Shown: positions 61,146 to 64,000 of the stretch, piece after piece
How the letters are laid out: the number at the start of each line of letters is the position of its first letter
Position numbering within the stretch: position 1 is the stretch's first letter
Assembly (NCBI RefSeq): GCF_030063445.1
Contig: NZ_JASITD010000001.1
Coordinates: 310,001 to 374,000 of the forward strand
From: Hymenobacter sp. H14-R3
Lineage (GTDB): Bacteria > Bacteroidota > Bacteroidia > Cytophagales > Hymenobacteraceae
Length of the DNA stretch: 64,000 nt
Reading direction: 5' to 3'
Notes under the pieces: model-generated
The model's input: the letters and a program-made list of their open reading frames with translations, nothing else
Databases searched by the model: none
Told to the model about the DNA's origin: nothing
Position numbers and translations under genes: made by a program

Positions 61146-61201
61146 CAGTTATCAATGAGCAGTCATGTAGTTATCAGCTATTTACCACCAATTGATAACT
61201 G
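61146..61201. repeat. Small AT-rich inverted repeat between moaD and moaA
   Basis: CAGTTATCAAT (61146-61156) pairs with ATTGATAACTG (61191-61201), 11 bp with a 34-nt loop. A partial third copy, AGTTATCAG, lies inside. Possible weak terminator or repeat relic. Confidence 0.5.
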
Positions 61202-61227
61202 ATGATTGCTAACTTATACTTAACGCC

Positions 61228-62247
61228 CTAGCCACCAATGGTGGCCATGCTCTCGAAGTTGAGCTGGTGGGTGGGGCGTTCGCGCTCGGCCACAAAGCCG
61301 TTGGCGGCGCGGTGGTAGAAGGCCTGCGACAAGGCGTCGGCGATTTCCTGGTCGGTAGAACCGCCGCGCAGCATGGTGCGCAGGTCAAGCACGCCCTGGT
61401 CGTAGAGGCAGGTTTTGATGCCACCTTCGGCCGTGAGGCGCAGGCGGTTGCAGGTGCCGCAGAAAGTGCGCGAGTAGGCGGCGATAATGCCGACGCGGCC
61501 CTGGTGGCCGGCCAGCGTGTACTCGTCGGCGGTGGCGCCGGTGGGGGTGGAGGCGGGCAGCATGGGGCCCAGGTGCGCCTCCAGGTGCTGGCGGATGCGG
61601 CGGTGGTTCCAGGGCAGCGACTCGGGGGTGGCCACGTGGCTGCCGCCGTTGAAGGGCATTTCTTCGATGAAGCGCACTTCCACGGGCAGCTCGCGGGTGA
61701 GCTCAGCCAGCGGCACCAGGTCCTGGATGTTGCGGCCGTCCATCACTACGGCATTGATTTTCACCTGGATACCCGCCTCCAACAGCGCGTGGAAGGTTTG
61801 CATCACCTGCGGCAGCTCGTCGCGCCGGGTTATCTCAAAAAAGCGTTGGCGGTCGAGGGTGTCAAGGCTGAGGTTGACGGCCTTCACGCCGAGGCGGGCC
61901 AGGGTGGGCACGTGGGGCGCGGTGAGTACGCCGTTGGTAGTCAGGCTAATATCATCGAGGCCCGGCAGGGCGGCCAGCCGCTCGATGAAGGGCACCAGGT
62001 CGCGCCGCACGAAGGGCTCGCCGCCGGTGAGGCGCACCTTACGCACGCCCAGGTGGGTCATTATCTCCACCAAGCGCAGCATCTCTTCGTAGCTAAGCAG
62101 CTCGTGCTTAGGCATGTACTTGATGCCTTCCTCGGGCATGCAGTAGAAGCAGCGCAAGTTGCAGCGGTCCGTGATGGCCAGGCGCAAGTACTCCAGGGGC
62201 CGGCCGTGGGCATCGTGTAGCGTGGTTGACGAGGAAAGACTGCTCAT
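61228..62247 (-). CDS. moaA: GTP 3',8-cyclase
   Basis: The 339-residue radical SAM enzyme has the N-terminal cluster motif Cys29-x3-Cys33-x2-Cys36 (CNLRCFYC). It also has LTGGEPFVRRDL, LTTNGV and the C-terminal second cluster in FCGTCNRLRLTAEGGIKTC. It ends in GG as active MoaA proteins do, for the tail that enters the active site. It opens the molybdenum cofactor pathway by forming 3',8-cyclo-GTP. The gene is followed by moaD and moaE on the same strand. Confidence 0.97.
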   Translation of the reverse strand: MSSLSSSTTLHDAHGRPLEYLRLAITDRCNLRCFYCMPEEGIKYMPKHELLSYEEMLRLVEIMTHLGVRKVRLTGGEPFVRRDLVPFIERLAALPGLDDISLTTNGVLTAPHVPTLARLGVKAVNLSLDTLDRQRFFEITRRDELPQVMQTFHALLEAGIQVKINAVVMDGRNIQDLVPLAELTRELPVEVRFIEEMPFNGGSHVATPESLPWNHRRIRQHLEAHLGPMLPASTPTGATADEYTLAGHQGRVGIIAAYSRTFCGTCNRLRLTAEGGIKTCLYDQGVLDLRTMLRGGSTDQEIADALSQAFYHRAANGFVAERERPTHQLNFESMATIGG

Positions 62248-62360
62248 GCTAAAAACTAGGGTAAACCCGGCGCGCCGGGCAGTGCATTACCTTAAACACG
62301 GCCCGCGTGTTTTCATTCCCTGCAACTTCACAGCGTTGTATAAGGTTGGGGATAACGAAA

Positions 62361-62446
62361 TGTGCGGTAAGCTTTAGCTTGCCGGGGGGAGGGTAGCCGG
62401 CACCTGCGCTGCATCTCCCCCCCGGCAAGCTAAAGCTTACCGCACA
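62361..62446. repeat. 31-bp palindrome sharing its arm with 41996-42056
   Basis: Arms 62361-62391 and 62415-62446 pair with a single bulged C. The outer 19 nt (TGTGCGGTAAGCTTTAGCT) are identical to the arm of the palindrome at 41996. It lies 5 nt from the stop codon of the moeB-rhodanese gene and may end its transcript. Confidence 0.9.
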
Positions 62447-62450
62447 GCCG

Positions 62451-63572
62451 CTAAAACTCCTCCAGCCCGCCGCTCAGCGACTGCACATTAGCGTAGCCCA
62501 GGCTTTGCAGCAGCGCCACCGCCTGGGCGCTGCGCACGCCGCTTTGGCAATACACCACCACCGGGCGGGTGCACGGCACCTCGGCGGCGCGGGCGGCTAG
62601 CTCGGGCAGCGGCAGCAACTGCGCGCCGGGCAAGTGGCGGCGCTGAAACTCCAGCGGCCCGCGCACATCGAGCAGCAGCGGCGGGGTGGCCGAAGCCAGT
62701 TGCTGTTGCAGTACGCTTGCGGTCAATGAATTATATACCGGCGCGGGCGCGCAGCTAGCGTCGAAATAGTCGGACGGGTTGGCGGTATCGAGGTTGATAA
62801 CACTCTGCACCGGGTCGCGCTGGAAGCGCAGGGTGCGGCTCTGAAAACTCAGCGTATCGAGTACCCACAGCCGGCCGCTTAGGGCGTCGCCCAGACCGAG
62901 CACCACTTTTAGCGCCTCAGTGGCCTGCACCGTGCCGATGAGGCCGGGCAGCACATTGAGCACGCCGGTGGTGTTGCAGTCGGGCGCTTCGTCGGCGCTC
63001 GGGGGCTCGGGAAACAGGCAGCGGTAGGTGGGGCCGCCTTCGTAATTAAACACCGATACCTGCCCTTCAAACTTGTAGATGGCCCCCGATACCAGCGGCC
63101 GGCCCAGGCTCACGCAGGCGTCGTTGAGCAGGTAGCGGGTCGGAAAGTTGTCGGAGCCATCGACGACGACATCGTAGCCGGCTACCAGCGCCCGCACGTT
63201 ATCGGGGTTCACTCGGATATTATGCAACTCATAGGTTACCAAATCATTGAGCCGGCGCAGGGTGCGGGCGGCAGCTTCGATTTTGGGCTGACCCACGTCG
63301 TCGGGGCCGTAGAGAATCTGGCGGGGCAGGTTGGTGAGCTCCACCTGGTCGGCATCGGCGAGGCCGAGGGTGCCCACGCCGGCGGCGGCCAGGTATTGCA
63401 GAATGGGGCAGCCCAGGCCACCCGCGCCCACCACCAGCACCCGCGCCGCCCGCAGGCGCTGCTGGCCGGCTTCGCCGATTTCGGCCAGCTGGAGGTGGCG
63501 GCGGTAGCGCTGGCGCTCGGCAGGAGTGAAAGCAACGGGGGTAGCGGTGGCTAAAGAAATAACGTCTGTCAT
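62451..63572 (-). CDS. moeB: MoeB/ThiF-type adenylyltransferase with rhodanese domain
   Basis: The 373-residue protein has an E1-like domain (about 20-255) and a C-terminal rhodanese domain (about 285-373). The first shows VLVVGAGGLGCPILQYLAAA for ATP binding, DGSDNFPTRYL and a Cys in DCNTTGVLNVLPG. The second carries the sulfurtransferase Cys342 in VVVYCQSGVRS. This layout matches MOCS3/Uba4: it adenylates the MoaD C-terminus and then supplies sulfur. ThiS could be a second target. The CxxC zinc pairs of E. coli MoeB are not obvious. The start codon lies inside a long palindrome. Confidence 0.94.
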   Translation of the reverse strand: MTDVISLATATPVAFTPAERQRYRRHLQLAEIGEAGQQRLRAARVLVVGAGGLGCPILQYLAAAGVGTLGLADADQVELTNLPRQILYGPDDVGQPKIEAAARTLRRLNDLVTYELHNIRVNPDNVRALVAGYDVVVDGSDNFPTRYLLNDACVSLGRPLVSGAIYKFEGQVSVFNYEGGPTYRCLFPEPPSADEAPDCNTTGVLNVLPGLIGTVQATEALKVVLGLGDALSGRLWVLDTLSFQSRTLRFQRDPVQSVINLDTANPSDYFDASCAPAPVYNSLTASVLQQQLASATPPLLLDVRGPLEFQRRHLPGAQLLPLPELAARAAEVPCTRPVVVYCQSGVRSAQAVALLQSLGYANVQSLSGGLEEF

Positions 63573-63677
63573 GGCGAGGAGGCACGACGAAGCAGTCTTT
63601 CCTTGTCGTTGGCTTGATGCAAAAAGCGCAAACGGCAGGAAAGGTTGCTTCGTCGTGCCTCCTCGCCATAACAGACG
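63563..63677. repeat. Palindrome spanning the moeB start codon
   Basis: Arms 63563-63594 and 63646-63677 match at 31 of 32 positions, and pairing continues inward for another ~10 nt with mismatches. The moeB ATG (63570-63572) lies in the left arm. The arm core is ATGGCGAGGAGGCACGACGA. Confidence 0.92.
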
Positions 63678-63696
63678 CCACTTAACTGGTTGGTTC

Positions 63697-64000
63697 CTAC
63701 AGCCCGTAGGCTATCGTGAGGTAATACAGCCCACCCACGCTGGGGCCACCCAGGTACGTAACGTAATAGCTATTAAGCACATTGCTGGCCCCCAGCTTAA
63801 AGCGCACCTGCGCCGCCGGCAGGTGGTAGCTCAGCTGCGCATCGAGGCTGCTGAAGGCCGGCACCATGCCATTGACCAAAAAGGTTTGCGAGTAGTAGCT
63901 GACCTGGTACCGGAAATTGACCCCAAAGCCAAAGTTCTGGTAGGCTTTTTCGTTGGCGAAGCTCAGGTTATACATCCAGCGCGGGGTGTTGAAGCCGTCT
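63697..64000 (-). CDS. TonB-dependent receptor, C-terminal part
   Basis: Only the last ~101 residues are in the window; the frame is open through 64000. The sequence reads DGFNTPRWMYNLSFANE, then alternating beta strands (FGFGVNFRYQVSYYSQ, FSSLDAQLSYHL, VRFKLGASNVLNSYYV) and a final strand ending LYYLTIAYGL. The ASNVLN motif and terminal aromatic pattern are typical of TonB-dependent outer-membrane receptors. The substrate cannot be told from this fragment. The gene runs towards moeB on the same strand, 125 nt apart across the palindrome. Confidence 0.85.
   Translation of the reverse strand, partial: DGFNTPRWMYNLSFANEKAYQNFGFGVNFRYQVSYYSQTFLVNGMVPAFSSLDAQLSYHLPAAQVRFKLGASNVLNSYYVTYLGGPSVGGLYYLTIAYGL

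Noticed and set aside
63697..63975. A complete 92-residue protein
   Set aside because: The frame stays open to the window edge and matches the C-terminus of TonB-dependent receptors, so it is a fragment of a larger gene.

Overview
The window looks like a chromosomal segment from a GC-rich member of the Bacteroidota, most likely Hymenobacter or a close relative in the Hymenobacteraceae. The support is direct. There are three proteins with type IX secretion (T9SS) C-terminal sorting domains, a DUF3078 protein, and the end of a TonB-dependent receptor. Several promoters have a -7 box of the form TAnnTTTG, and Shine-Dalgarno sequences are mostly absent. No rRNA, tRNA, CRISPR array, integrase, transposase or phage genes were found.

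Layout. 1-2050: an SRAP-type DNA-protein crosslink protein and a small T9SS cargo protein. 2090-9922: an alpha-glucan block with a GT35 phosphorylase homologue (minus strand), two exported GH13 amylases and an MFS sugar transporter. Between the amylases sits a GxxExxY gene boxed by near-perfect inverted repeats. 9929-14157: S1/P1 nuclease, peptide deformylase/RuvX operon, and an S41 protease. 14190-20724: an exported unknown, HMG-CoA reductase, a phytanoyl-CoA dioxygenase-like protein, an SDR, a 720-bp gene-free stretch carrying a tandem hairpin array, a TetR regulator and PurU. 20883-27783: fused trehalose-6-P synthase/phosphatase, ClC exchanger, CPA1 antiporter, a small unknown and a DUF389 protein. 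27906-33460: a decayed lipoprotein copy and its intact paralogue, a membrane-anchored EEP enzyme, a DUF3078 protein and two convergent MscS channels. 33856-45744: GH15 glucoamylase/trehalase, GNAT-nitrilase fusion, a general stress FMN-binding protein, MATE pump, PAP2-like enzyme, exported M20 amidohydrolase, an outer-membrane barrel and a DPE2-like 4-alpha-glucanotransferase with two starch-binding domains. 45843-46877: an AT-rich transition with two small genes. 46878-59703: two giant modular T9SS surface proteins in tandem. 59849-63572: molybdopterin synthesis (MoaC, MoaE, MoaD, MoaA, MoeB-rhodanese). 63697-64000: 3' end of a TonB-dependent receptor gene.

How the genes work together. Starch or glycogen breakdown is the clearest theme. 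The amylases can work outside the cytoplasm and the MFS carrier can import the oligosaccharides. GH15, the GH77 transferase and the phosphorylase homologue can process them inside, and OtsA/B can divert glucose to trehalose. The ClC and CPA1 exchangers, DUF389, MscS pair and trehalose synthesis also form a loose osmotic and ion-stress theme. The Moa genes form one pathway set.

The most unusual material is non-coding. There is a family of long perfect palindromes close to gene ends, including one hairpin arm shared by two sites 20 kb apart. The inverted-repeat-bounded GxxExxY cassette has a matching gene-less hairpin elsewhere. An array of hairpins at 18813-19133 has C-rich conserved loops and stems that change in a compensating way. 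The GT35 protein has Thr where the PLP-binding Lys should be.
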